Shown here: piece by piece, positions 26,421-34,099 of the stretch
Position numbering within the stretch: the first letter of the stretch is position 1
Layout: every line of letters begins with the position of its first letter
NCBI RefSeq assembly: GCF_006542355.1
Contig: NZ_CP038141.1
Location: 1,301,001 to 1,365,000, forward strand
DNA: 64,000 nucleotides
Reading direction: 5' to 3'
Origin: Swingsia samuiensis
GTDB lineage: Bacteria > Pseudomonadota > Alphaproteobacteria > Acetobacterales > Acetobacteraceae
Notes under the pieces: generated by a model
Database searches by the model: none
What the model was told of the DNA's origin: nothing
Seen by the model: only the letters and a program-made list of their open reading frames with translations
Made by a program: the position numbers and the translations under genes

Positions 26421-27311
26421 ATGCGGCGGGATGAAATTGCCGATTTAATAGCATTTGTAACAGTTGCCGAAGAAGGTAGTTTTACCAAAGCAGCCCGCAG
26501 GTTAGGTATCGCGCAGTCTGGCCTCAGTCAGATTGTGCGACGTATTGAAGAGCGGTTAGGCATGCGGTTGCTGTCACGAACCACGCGTAGCGTGGCACCT
26601 ACGGAGGCAGGAGAAAGGCTGCTTGCTACACTTGGTCATGTGCTACATGATTTGGATGTGGCGGTTGCATCTCTAGGCGATTTACGAGATCGCCCTTCGG
26701 GAACGATTCGTGTTACGGCCGTGGAGCATGCCGCAACAACTATCCTTCTTCCCAAAATAAAACAGCTTCTGTGGGATAATCCTGATATTCGGGTAGAAAT
26801 AATCATCGATTATGGGTTGGCAGATGTGGTGAAAGACCGTTTCGATGCCGGAGTTCGACTGGGTGGCGAGATTGCGAAAGATATGATTGCCGTACGGATC
26901 GGCCCAGATATCCCCATGGCTATAGTTGGCTCACCGGACTATTTTCGCACGCACTCAATGCCAATATCTCCAGCACAGTTAGTTGAACATAGGGCTATTA
27001 ATTTGCGTCTCCCGACATCGCAAACGGTTAATGGCTGGCGGGTGATGCAGGGGGGACGCGAAACGCGGATAAAACTGGAAGGGCAGATGATCCTCAACAG
27101 TCTTGATTTAATTCGGGATGCTGCCTTAAACGGGCATGGACTAGCTTATCTGCCTTTGGACATGGTTCAGAACTCTATTGAACATGATCAATTGGTGAGG
27201 GTGCTAGCCAAATTCACGCCCGACCTGCCCGGGTATCATCTTTATTACCCCAACCGACGGCAGGCCCCTCTAGCATTTAGGTTATTCGTCAAGGCCTTGC
27301 GGTATTCGTAG
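26421..27311 (+). CDS. LysR-family transcriptional regulator
   Basis: A 296-residue regulator. The N-terminal winged helix-turn-helix is clear: DLIAFVTVAEEGSFTKAARRLGIAQSGLSQIVRRIEE, then RLLSRTTRSVAPTEAGE. The C-terminal effector domain follows from residue 90 (IRVTAVEHAATTILLPKI). This subgroup (YafC/DmlR-like) usually controls neighbouring detoxification or hydrolase genes. It is divergent from the two hydrolase genes and probably binds the palindrome at 26376-26393; the effector is unknown. Confidence 0.92.
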   Translation: MRRDEIADLIAFVTVAEEGSFTKAARRLGIAQSGLSQIVRRIEERLGMRLLSRTTRSVAPTEAGERLLATLGHVLHDLDVAVASLGDLRDRPSGTIRVTAVEHAATTILLPKIKQLLWDNPDIRVEIIIDYGLADVVKDRFDAGVRLGGEIAKDMIAVRIGPDIPMAIVGSPDYFRTHSMPISPAQLVEHRAINLRLPTSQTVNGWRVMQGGRETRIKLEGQMILNSLDLIRDAALNGHGLAYLPLDMVQNSIEHDQLVRVLAKFTPDLPGYHLYYPNRRQAPLAFRLFVKALRYS

Positions 27312-27336
27312 TAAGGCGGGAAATGATGGAAGATAT

Positions 27337-27592
27337 GGCTTTGTTGCAAAGCTGAGAGAAGCTGATGAGGGCCTGGTTTACAGGCTTTTTAGAATGTGTA
27401 GATCTCGAACTGCCTTTCCAATCAGGCGCACGTCTCCCAGTTTTTTAGTTCGTTCACAGATTTGCCTAGAAACCGTTTGGTAGCTTTGGTATTTCGGGTT
27501 GGCCAGAGATGGAAATCATTCATGCTAACCGTTCCATCTCAAAGCCAATAAAGGTTTCAGGCAGGAGCTAGAACTTGGCAACAGAGCCATTT
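27337..27592. mobile_element. Remnant of IS6-family insertion sequences
   Basis: The interval is bounded by GGCTTTGTTGCAAA (27337-27350) and GGCAACAGAGCC (27581-27592 region), which are inverted relatives of the IS6 terminal repeat GGCTCTGTTGCAAA. Its left part resembles the transposase 3' fragment at 29220-29300 and its right part the 3' flank of the transposase at 34830-35520, so it is a fusion of two decayed elements. No intact frame. Confidence 0.55.
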
Positions 27593-27765
27593 ACAGCAGC
27601 CATTCACGAATGATTTTCCCAGCTTTCTCGATAGGTTCATTGCTGTTGAGGCCACTTGCACTACTCAGATGCGGTATCACTACGAGTGGCGTTTCGCCCC
27701 GATACAGTCTTATACGCTTCGTATATCTTCCAACTTTAAACTCAGCACATTCACAGGGGATGTCA
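27591..27765 (-). pseudogene. C-terminal fragment of an unidentified protein cut by an IS
   Basis: On the minus strand an open frame of about 57 codons ends with TAA at 27591-27593, encoding RIRLYRGETPLVVIPHL, then SSASGL and EKAGKIIREWLL. It looks like the C-terminus of a normal protein (the pattern is faintly like uracil-DNA-glycosylase ends). Its 5' side is cut off by the IS end at 27761. No start codon remains. Confidence 0.4.
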
Positions 27766-28553
27766 CGTTAACTTATGGAAGTTGAGAGAAGCATTTCCGC
27801 GTGGCTTTCATGCAACGAGAGAGGCTGCGACCTTCCATTGAGCAAATGCTTGGATGCGATGATTATGTCGTGTGAGAGCGTTGGTGTTAGCAGCGGGTGG
27901 AAGGAAGAGATTACGGACGGTAGAGAAGACGGAGACGAACTTCTGACATCCGCGGGGAGAATGAAATTGTTGCATGACCCGTTCCCGTTTTCGCAGCGGT
28001 AAATGGCTGTTTTCCACTCGATTGTTTAGCCCTTTGTGAGACAGGTGTCGAACAGACAGGCGAAGTTTACGTTTCTCGGCCCCATAGGATTTTAGCTTAT
28101 CCGTCATCATCTGCCGTGGACACGCTCCTTGCTTACGCAAAAGACGGGTCAATAAACGCTGAGCAGCTTTAGTATTGCGTCGTGTCTGTAAGATTTCAAC
28201 AAGGATATAACCATCTTGGTCTACAGCACGCCACAACCAGTGCGCCTTACCACCGATGACGATCCTCACTTCATCGAGGTGCCATACATCGCCAGGCTTG
28301 GCAGCTTTACGCCGTAAACGACGAGCATAAGCCATACCAAATTTCAGGTTCCAGCGACGGATCGTTTCATATGACACCATAATTCCACGTTCGAAAAGCA
28401 TCTCTTCAATCAGGCGGAAGCTCTCAATGGGAAACGGAAATACAGCCATACCACGTGCGCAATTAACTCACGTAGAAAGCGGTGCCTTTTGTAACTCACA
28501 GGAGGCGTTTTCATGCACTCCATCTAACACGACGAACTTAACGTGACAGCACC
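27761..28553 (-). mobile_element. IS6-family-like element, copy 1
   Basis: An element of about 0.8 kb. The outer ends are inverted repeats: TGTCACGTTAACTT at 27761-27774 and AACTTAACGTGACAGCACC at 28535-28553. It encodes one transposase, broken by a frameshift. The right end lies just 17 bases before the antitoxin start at 28570. Similar ends recur at 34791, 36615 and 36659. Confidence 0.65.
27808..28514 (-). pseudogene. IS6-like DDE transposase with frameshift
   Basis: The ATG at 28514 opens a transposase N-terminus (MKTPPVSYKRHRF, then ELIAHVVWLYFRFPL), but two extra bases compared with the copy at 34830 shift the frame near 28420. The rest of the protein is intact in the new frame, down to 27808: RLIEEMLFERG, DVWHLDEVRIV (first D), MTDKLKSYGA (second D) and VENSHLPLRKRER (E). 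The catalytic triad is therefore present but separated from its HTH-containing N-terminus. The enzyme is probably not made in full. Confidence 0.75.
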
Positions 28554-28569
28554 GCCTTATTCGCATTTC

Positions 28570-28815
28570 ATGCGCATCGTTAATATTCACGAAGCCAAAA
28601 CCCATCTGTCTCGGCTGATTGAGGCCGCCATGAAAGGCGAAAGCTTCATCATCGCCAAAGCTGGTCGGCCAATGGTGCGTGTCAGTCCGGTCACAGCTCC
28701 CGAAGAGCATGAGAAACGACGTTTGGGATTTTTAGTCGGACAGATACGGCTTCCAGAGGATTTTGATCGTATGAGCGAGGAAGTCATTATTTCTCTCTTC
28801 GACGGTCCGGCATGA
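28570..28815 (+). CDS. Type II antitoxin, Phd/YefM family
   Basis: An 81-residue antitoxin: MRIVNIHEAKTHLSRLIEAAMKGE followed by IIAKAGRPMVRV is the classic Phd/YefM DNA-binding half. The C-terminus (LPEDFDRMSEEVIISLFDG) would wrap the toxin. The ATG at 28570 is chosen; an in-frame start at 28543 would lie inside the neighbouring IS end. It overlaps the toxin gene in an ATGA junction. Because an IS end lies 17 bases upstream, the native promoter may have been replaced. Confidence 0.88.
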   Translation: MRIVNIHEAKTHLSRLIEAAMKGESFIIAKAGRPMVRVSPVTAPEEHEKRRLGFLVGQIRLPEDFDRMSEEVIISLFDGPA

Positions 28816-29198
28816 AGCTGCTTCTGGATACTCATCTTCTGCTCTGGGCTGCCGGAGATCCTGACCGGCTGTCAATGCGCGCAAGGTCCCTGATGGAAGA
28901 TCAAAATCATGACCTGATGTTCAGTGCTGCCAGTATTTGGGAAGTGACCATAAAAGTCGGACTGGGACGTGCAGACTTCCAGATTGATCCCCACCTGTTA
29001 CGTCGTGGCCTGATCGAGAACGGTTACGAAGAACTGGCCATTACCGGTCAGCATGCCCTAGCAGTTGGGCTGCTTCCCGATGTGCATCGGGATCCTTTTG
29101 AACGTATCCTCGTGGCTCAGGCGACGGTGGAGGGGATCCGTCTGGTAACCCATGATCCGCTCGTACAGGCCTACCCCGGCCCGATCATCGCCGTTTGA
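28812..29198 (+). CDS. VapC-type PIN-domain toxin
   Basis: A 128-residue PIN-domain ribonuclease. The acidic active-site residues are visible in LLLDTHLLLWAA (Asp6), SAASIWEVTIK (Glu), and RDPFERILVAQA (Asp) with VTHDPLV near the C-terminus. Such toxins cut RNA, often tRNA, when their antitoxin is lost. It follows the Phd/YefM-type antitoxin with a 4-base overlap, a common pairing for this PIN subfamily. Confidence 0.9.
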   Translation: MKLLLDTHLLLWAAGDPDRLSMRARSLMEDQNHDLMFSAASIWEVTIKVGLGRADFQIDPHLLRRGLIENGYEELAITGQHALAVGLLPDVHRDPFERILVAQATVEGIRLVTHDPLVQAYPGPIIAV

Positions 29199-29218
29199 TT
29201 AGACCCATAATAACATAA

Positions 29219-29500
29219 CGGGCCCTGTTGCAAAGTTTGGAACGGTTTATACGGACTTAATTTCCGGTTTTTTAGAATACGTAGATCCCAAACTGTCTTT
29301 CAATTAGACGCAGTTCTCCCATGATACCGTCTTGGAACTGGAAGAATTTGCCCTGTCCTTTTTTCAAGGCGCGCACGGGCCTGATCAGTTGCTTAAGCTT
29401 GCCGTGATCGGCTTCGATCACATTATTCAGATATTTCACCTATCGGTGCTGTATTGTGCCCGGCAGTTTGCCTGCATGTTTTAGTTCTTTGATCGCGATG
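29219..29500 (-). pseudogene. 3' fragment of a different IS6-family transposase
   Basis: The IS end GGGCCCTGTTGCAAAG (29219-29234) is followed on the minus strand by a transposase C-terminus: KELKHAGKLPGTIQHR, an in-frame stop, then VKYLNNVIEADHGKLKQLI and RPVRALKKGQGKFFQ, with the stop at 29272-29274. The YLNNxIExDHxxLK motif holds the last catalytic glutamate of IS6-type enzymes. The 5' half is missing. It belongs to another IS6 subgroup than the copies at 27808 and 34830. Confidence 0.7.
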
Positions 29501-29540
29501 CGGTGCTGTCACGTTAAGTTCATCGTGTTAGACCGCGCGC

Positions 29541-29660
29541 ATGAACAAGGCCCCAGTGAGTTATAAGGTGCCAATTTTACGTGAGTTAATAGCCCATACG
29601 GTATGGCTTTATTTTCGCTTTCCTTTGAGCTTTCGCCTGATTGAAGAAATACTTCTCTAA
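29541..29660 (+). pseudogene. 5' fragment of an IS6-like transposase
   Basis: After the IS end GGTGCTGTCACGTTAAGTT (about 29504-29522) an ATG at 29541 opens 39 codons matching the N-terminus of the copy-2 transposase (MNKAPVSYK, ELIAHTVWLYFRFPLSFR, LIEEILL) before TAA. The DNA match ends there and joins the unrelated immunity-gene end, so the element was cut by a deletion. Confidence 0.7.
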
Positions 29661-29681
29661 AGTAACATCTCCAAGCTACAT

Positions 29682-30035
29682 TCAGTCATGTTGTTCAGCA
29701 TTTTTCTTTGCAGCCTCTTCTGCTAGAATTTTTTTCTTATTTTCCTCCAGAAATGCAAATATTTCTTTTAAATCTTCTGTCATTCCCCCTGTTATCTGTA
29801 TATTAAATTTTGCATATGCATCTTCTAATTCACGATAGTCCTGCAAGCCTAATTCAGGAAAAAAATAAAATCCTGGAAGACGGTCTGTTGGTACAGTAAT
29901 TTGACCAGCTTGAGCTTTTCGAATAATCGGCATTAACATGCTTTTTAACTCTGCTGCATATTTATTAAGCGGAGCATATTTCTCTAAGGTCGCTTCCAAT
30001 TTATCGGCTGTTTCTTTTATTAATTTCTGATCCAT
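29682..30035 (-). CDS. Candidate immunity protein of the T6SS effector cassette
   Basis: A 117-residue soluble protein, mostly helical and rich in Lys and Glu, with no signal peptide. The ATG at 30035 has AAAGGG seven bases upstream and is preferred to an earlier in-frame start at 30080 inside the effector gene. It follows the PAAR effector directly, the standard place for an immunity gene. The YFFPELGLQDYRELEDAY segment may form the toxin-binding surface. I recognise no family; the role is inferred from position. Confidence 0.6.
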   Translation of the reverse strand: MDQKLIKETADKLEATLEKYAPLNKYAAELKSMLMPIIRKAQAGQITVPTDRLPGFYFFPELGLQDYRELEDAYAKFNIQITGGMTEDLKEIFAFLEENKKKILAEEAAKKNAEQHD

Positions 30036-30060
30036 AATTGTACCCTTTCTTTTTTCTAGG

Positions 30061-31371
30061 TTAATTTTTAACTTGGCCAATTTTCACAGGTTCATTCCAC
30101 TCGCCTCTGTTTAAAATTAACGTTTGTTCTCCACCCCCTTCTCGTATAACTATTCCCCCAAGATCAGACGCTGGAGCTATTTTACTGCTCCATACCGTGG
30201 CTGAGCTACGAGGTGTGACTTCATAAACATCATATGTTCCACGCTCGCTTTTAACAGGAAGACCAAAATAATCTCCTAAATTTTTGCCTGATTTTTGTGC
30301 CGCTTCAAGTTCCTCTTTCTTCATAAAATAAGGAGAATATGCGGTAACTCCCTCTTCAGGAGGAACGATTTTATATAAGGGAGAGGATGCTTCTTCTGAT
30401 TTTGGCAACGTAGAACCTGATTGTATATTTCCTACAGCTCTATCAGTGATACTCTCTAAAGAAGCATTAGGATCCGCTTTTTGCATTTTATCAATATACT
30501 TCCTACCTTCTTCTGTATTCAAATATTTTTTTGCCTCTTCATAACTTACTCCATGAGTTTTAAAATTAGCCTTCGTATCTGCAATTTCAGCAGCATGATG
30601 CTCTTTTAAATATTTAGTTTTATAAAAATTCTGCCCTTTGGCACCAATCGCTCTTCTTTCCATAGCCCGCGCTACGGCTTTTCCACCCGCTTTCGCTGCA
30701 CCGACTAGGCCTTTCTCAGCAACAGCTTTTATAGCAGCTCCTGCAAGTCTATAAGCTCCCCTAGCTACTCCAGGCAGAAAAGAGGCCACGAAAGCAGCCG
30801 TACGCACCCAATGGGGGACTTCAGGATTAACACTCAACACACGCTTGGTCGGTGAGCCTATAATAACATTGGAAGATCCCGCCATGATCTTCCCACCACA
30901 CACAACCTGATCCCCCACGCGTCCTGCAGGTTGGCCATTAATGAAAACGGTTGAAGCCCCTTCAGCCACCATATCTCCAGAAGGATGGCCTATTTTAGAA
31001 CAGACCACCTTTTTGGTAACAAAGGCTGCGGGTTTACCGTTAATAAAAACATTCGAAGACCCTTCCACCACCAGACCCGTGGAGGCCTGCATTTTAGAGC
31101 CAATGTTTTCACCAATATTTTCGGTTTTGGAACTCAGATAACTGCCCACAGCACCAGAAACGACGATTTCCCCAACCGTTGCCGCTACTCCAGCAACAAG
31201 AGGAGTGGCTAATCCCGCTGTTACAACCTCAGCGGCAACGGCACCGGCAACCATTGTGGCAGCTATCGCAACGCCCGTCGCAAAAACCAAACCTGTGACC
31301 GCCCCAGCCACAAATCCCGTTAGAGCTTTACTATGCCCAATCGGATCACCAAGGCGAGCAGCTGCGGGCAT
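30061..31371 (-). CDS. T6SS effector: prePAAR, transmembrane region, PAAR, C-terminal toxin domain
   Basis: A 436-residue specialised effector. Residues 3-13 are the prePAAR motif AARxxDxxxH (AARLGDPIGH). Two hydrophobic segments follow (about residues 16-78), bound by an Eag chaperone before secretion. A PAAR domain (about 95-175) carries VFINGKPAAFV, CSKIGHPSGD and FINGQPAGRVGDQV and would tip the VgrG spike. After a linker, the C-terminal 110 residues form a toxin domain with KNLGDYFGLPV, YDVYEV, SKIAPASD and GGGEQTLIL. The pattern YxVYEV ... IAP ... GGGxQ recalls TNT-type NAD-glycohydrolases, a tentative reading. No T6SS core genes are in the window. Confidence 0.85.
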   Translation of the reverse strand: MPAAARLGDPIGHSKALTGFVAGAVTGLVFATGVAIAATMVAGAVAAEVVTAGLATPLVAGVAATVGEIVVSGAVGSYLSSKTENIGENIGSKMQASTGLVVEGSSNVFINGKPAAFVTKKVVCSKIGHPSGDMVAEGASTVFINGQPAGRVGDQVVCGGKIMAGSSNVIIGSPTKRVLSVNPEVPHWVRTAAFVASFLPGVARGAYRLAGAAIKAVAEKGLVGAAKAGGKAVARAMERRAIGAKGQNFYKTKYLKEHHAAEIADTKANFKTHGVSYEEAKKYLNTEEGRKYIDKMQKADPNASLESITDRAVGNIQSGSTLPKSEEASSPLYKIVPPEEGVTAYSPYFMKKEELEAAQKSGKNLGDYFGLPVKSERGTYDVYEVTPRSSATVWSSKIAPASDLGGIVIREGGGEQTLILNRGEWNEPVKIGQVKN

Positions 31372-31374
31372 GAT

Positions 31375-31845
31375 TTAACCTATTTGTTCAGAGGAACGTG
31401 GACGAAAACCATTGATGATCCTCATAACCGTACGATATGTCCCGCTTGGCATGGGTGTGACGTGAGTGGCGGTAAAAATGAGAATTTTTCGATCCGAAAC
31501 AAGACGACACGCCATCACCTGATCGATACTCCCTTCTTCAGATAGCCAACGCGTGAGCAGTGCTTCTCCGGGTCCATCAGCCCAATCAACCGGAAGTCTC
31601 GCTTTGAGTTCAAAGTCCTGAAGAGTTTCTTTTAACCGGATAATCTCATTTTCTATATAATCCGGTAATTCAACACCGACAGGAAGCGTATCTCTTGAAA
31701 TCACCAGACTAGCGGCATGTGCTTCATCCCCTTTGATACGAAGCACGTTAAGCGTTTGATCATCCCATGTTCCAGGAACATCTGCTGGAACAGACCCTTC
31801 ATTAAATACGTAAAGGGGTGTTGAATTATCGTTTATGGCAGACAT
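31375..31845 (-). CDS. Eag-type T6SS effector chaperone (DcrB/DUF1795)
   Basis: A 156-residue soluble protein of the DcrB-like/DUF1795 family, known as Eag chaperones, which shield the transmembrane segments of prePAAR effectors until loading onto VgrG. Typical features are the N-terminal strand YVFNEGSVPADVPGTWDDQTLNVL, a middle SLVISRDTLP, and the C-terminal VMACRLVSDRKILIFTATH. The gene lies 3 bases before the PAAR effector on the same strand, exactly the expected chaperone-effector order. Confidence 0.85.
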   Translation of the reverse strand: MSAINDNSTPLYVFNEGSVPADVPGTWDDQTLNVLRIKGDEAHAASLVISRDTLPVGVELPDYIENEIIRLKETLQDFELKARLPVDWADGPGEALLTRWLSEEGSIDQVMACRLVSDRKILIFTATHVTPMPSGTYRTVMRIINGFRPRSSEQIG

Positions 31846-31994
31846 GAAGTGAACAATTATCCTTTAACAATCATGATAGTATTATACGATCTCTTAAAAA
31901 GATCGATATCAAAAGCCAGTTATTAAAATGTTATATATTTCATAACGGAAAGTCTTTTAGACCGTGTCATTTATTCGAGATGTTCTATTTTCTT

Positions 31995-32690
31995 TCACCC
32001 CCACAATCTCTGAGCGATGTGGTGCTCTTCCTGACCTGACGCATTGGCATAAATAGCGGTGGTGGACAGCTGAGCATGCCCCAGCCATTTCTGAATGAGA
32101 TTAAGCGGGATCCCTTTCGAGACTGCGGCGACACCAAACGCATGCCGTAAGCCTTTAGGCGATGCAGCAGGACCTGAGAGCCCTGCCTCTTGCATGACCC
32201 GATGCACCATGCGCCAACCCGTCATGCGCGCCACAGGCCATAACCGAAGCGATTGCCCTCGATCGCGCTTCTTCTGCACCTGACGAACCCCATGCACGAG
32301 ATCCAGTGTTTCCAAAACCACAGGCGGCACGGGCACGGCCCGATAAATCCCGGCCTGACGTTTCTTTAAACTCTCAAAGATCACGACCCCTGCAACCAGA
32401 TCCACCCGATCGGCCGTTAAAGCAAGCGCTTCTGATAAGCGACATCCCGACCAGGCCAGTAACAAACACAAGCTCCGCACCTCCCGCGGGAAATGCTCCG
32501 CGGCTTTTAAAAAACCAGCCCGCTCTGATTCAGTCAGATATTTCCGTGCCCCTGACGGATCAAAGAGCTGCATGCCGGTTAAAGATGTCGTCCCATCCGC
32601 ATGAACAGATCGAGAAGCGGATAATACTTTTCGCGTTTTCAAACCTGGACTAGGCAATGAACCGCGTTGAGACGAACGAGAAGAGGTCAT
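31995..32690 (-). CDS. Tyrosine recombinase (short integrase)
   Basis: A 231-residue site-specific recombinase consisting mainly of the catalytic domain. The Arg of box I is in WSGCRLSEALAL, the His-x-x-Arg of box II is in PKGLRHAFGV, and the final His and Tyr are in LGHAQLSTTAIYAN. The core-binding domain is short (about 60 residues). It overlaps the WGR gene by four bases (ATGA), so the two are one unit, a pairing I associate with plasmids and islands of acetic acid bacteria (inference). A palindromic site lies upstream of the pair. Confidence 0.85.
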   Translation of the reverse strand: MTSSRSSQRGSLPSPGLKTRKVLSASRSVHADGTTSLTGMQLFDPSGARKYLTESERAGFLKAAEHFPREVRSLCLLLAWSGCRLSEALALTADRVDLVAGVVIFESLKKRQAGIYRAVPVPPVVLETLDLVHGVRQVQKKRDRGQSLRLWPVARMTGWRMVHRVMQEAGLSGPAASPKGLRHAFGVAAVSKGIPLNLIQKWLGHAQLSTTAIYANASGQEEHHIAQRLWG

Positions 32691-32953
32691 GGTTTGTCTT
32701 TCAGCTGGTAGCCTCGACGTTGCTTCTTCTGCACCCAGTGCTTTAGGGCTTCTTGTGCCTTGTCAGGTTCCTCAAAGATTTCAGAACGTTCTTGCCCAGT
32801 TGTTCCAATGCGCCCCCAGGACCGGGTCAAACAAGAATGACCCAAGAGATCGATCCCCACCTCCAATTGGTAAAAGCGCCAACAGTGTCGCGACGGCTCA
32901 ATGCGTTCCAATCGAACCGGAGCTGAAAAGGGGGAAAAGGGCGTTTTGGTCAT
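32687..32953 (-). CDS. WGR-domain protein
   Basis: An 88-residue protein made of a single WGR domain: VRLERIEPSRHCWRFYQLEVG, then LTRSWGRIGTTGQ, with the WGR triplet, and AQEALKHWVQKKQRRGY. In larger proteins WGR domains bind nucleic acid near DNA breaks; the role of short stand-alone WGR proteins is not known. The ATG at 32953 is preferred over a start at 32977. It precedes the tyrosine recombinase with a 4-base overlap, suggesting it helps or regulates recombination. Confidence 0.8.
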   Translation of the reverse strand: MTKTPFSPFSAPVRLERIEPSRHCWRFYQLEVGIDLLGHSCLTRSWGRIGTTGQERSEIFEEPDKAQEALKHWVQKKQRRGYQLKDKP

Positions 32954-33342
32954 GATCTCACGAGTAATGTAACACAAAGAGGGAAGAAGACCAAAGCCGG
33001 ATGGGAGAAACCGGGATGGGTTTGAATGGAGAGAAGGGAGGGTGTGTTACACTATAAACTATAACGTAACACACCTTGTTCATTCTTCCTCGCATCTTTC
33101 GTCCCCATCCCCGCCGCACCAGGGGTGCAATGGTGTATGAAGAAATCAAAAAATACTGAGATAAGGTGAGATGAGATAGGCTGCTATAAGGCTTAAAAAG
33201 CCATTTCAATTTTGCCCCTCTGTCAACACAAAAATAATAAATTCCTCTTTATTTTCAGAGAGATATCCTCCGGCTTATGTTTTTTAATTGTCTCGACTAG
33301 ACCATATGGATATACTACTTGAATATACATAAAGGATTTAAG
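32954..33342. other. Intergenic region with operator-like repeats
   Basis: About 390 bases between the divergent WGR/recombinase pair and the VapB gene. It contains the inverted repeat at 33041-33075 and a further GTAACACA at 32969-32976. An AT-rich stretch before 33343 should hold the vapBC promoter. No gene is supported. Confidence 0.5.
33041..33075. repeat. Inverted repeat GGTGTGTTAC / GTAACACACC
   Basis: A perfect 10-bp inverted repeat (33041-33050 and 33066-33075) flanks a 15-base AT-rich centre (ACTATAAACTATAAC) that resembles a -10 region. The half-site GTAACACA recurs at 32969-32976 just before the WGR start. This arrangement fits a repressor operator or a recombinase-binding site for the WGR/recombinase pair. 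Confidence 0.7.
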
Positions 33343-33567
33343 ATGCTGACCCGCACGACACTCTTCTTGTCGAACCGTTCTCAAGCGGTGCGTCTTCCTA
33401 AAGCTGTTTCTTTTGCGTCCGAGCTAAAGGAGGTGGTCATCATTCCCGATGGTGCACGCCGGATCATTGCGCCAGCCGATGCAGCTTGGGATGACTTCTT
33501 TACGTCACCCGGTATTGAACTAGCCCCCCGCAATCAGCCCGAAATACAGGAGCGTGAAAGCTTTTGA
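33343..33567 (+). CDS. vapB: VapB-type antitoxin (AbrB/MazE-like fold)
   Basis: A 74-residue antitoxin with the swapped-hairpin AbrB pattern of VapB proteins: TTLFLSNRSQAVRLPKAVSF followed by KEVVIIPDGARRII. The C-terminal half, ending RNQPEIQERESF, would bind VapC. The ATG at 33343 has AAAGGA upstream and is preferred to a TTG at 33319. The stop overlaps the toxin start by one base (TGATG). Together with the next gene it is a complete VapBC module. Confidence 0.88.
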   Translation: MLTRTTLFLSNRSQAVRLPKAVSFASELKEVVIIPDGARRIIAPADAAWDDFFTSPGIELAPRNQPEIQERESF

Positions 33568-33998
33568 TGCTCCGCTACGCACTCGACACGAATTTCTGTA
33601 TTCGGGTATTGCGCGATCGACCTCAGGCCTTGAGAGAACGCTTTAACGAGAATGCGGATGCGCTCTGCATTTCTGATGTTGTCTTGTATGAACTCCTCTA
33701 CGGTGCAGAAAAATCTCAGGATCCGGTAAAACATCGACGACAAGTCGAGCTTTTTGCTGCACGCTTAACGATCTTGCCCTTTGATGATGCCGCAGCTGCC
33801 CATACGGCAGAAATCCGGGCTGTTTTAGAAAACAAAGGCTGCGTCATAGGTCCTTATGATCTTATGATAGCTGGACATGCTCGCAGCCGGGGCCTCATCG
33901 TCGTAACTGGAAACCTTCGTGAATTTACGAGAGTAGACGGTCTTCGTTCCGAAGACTGGCTGCCAAAATATGGCCCTTGGAGGAGCAAACCTCAATAG
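33567..33998 (+). CDS. vapC: VapC PIN-domain toxin
   Basis: A 143-residue PIN-domain ribonuclease of the tRNA-fMet-specific VapC type. Active-site residues are in YALDTNFCIRVL (Asp), SDVVLYELLYGAEKS (Glu), and GPYDLMIAGHA (Asp), with VVTGNLREFTRV near the end, as in VapC of enteric plasmids. It is coupled to the VapB gene by a 1-base overlap. This is the second PIN-toxin pair in the island, unrelated to that at 28570. Confidence 0.92.
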   Translation: MLRYALDTNFCIRVLRDRPQALRERFNENADALCISDVVLYELLYGAEKSQDPVKHRRQVELFAARLTILPFDDAAAAHTAEIRAVLENKGCVIGPYDLMIAGHARSRGLIVVTGNLREFTRVDGLRSEDWLPKYGPWRSKPQ

Positions 33999-34099
33999 TT
34001 CATCTGGCGGTCTTGTCACATTAACTTATAACATCGTGGGAAAGTCTTTTTTACTTTTAGAAAAATTTTGTTCGTTGGTAGACATATAGAATTAAGAAA

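Noticed and set aside
32958..33209. An 83-codon minus-strand frame over the palindrome region
   Set aside because: It overlaps the WGR promoter region, has no ribosome site and shows no protein-like composition.
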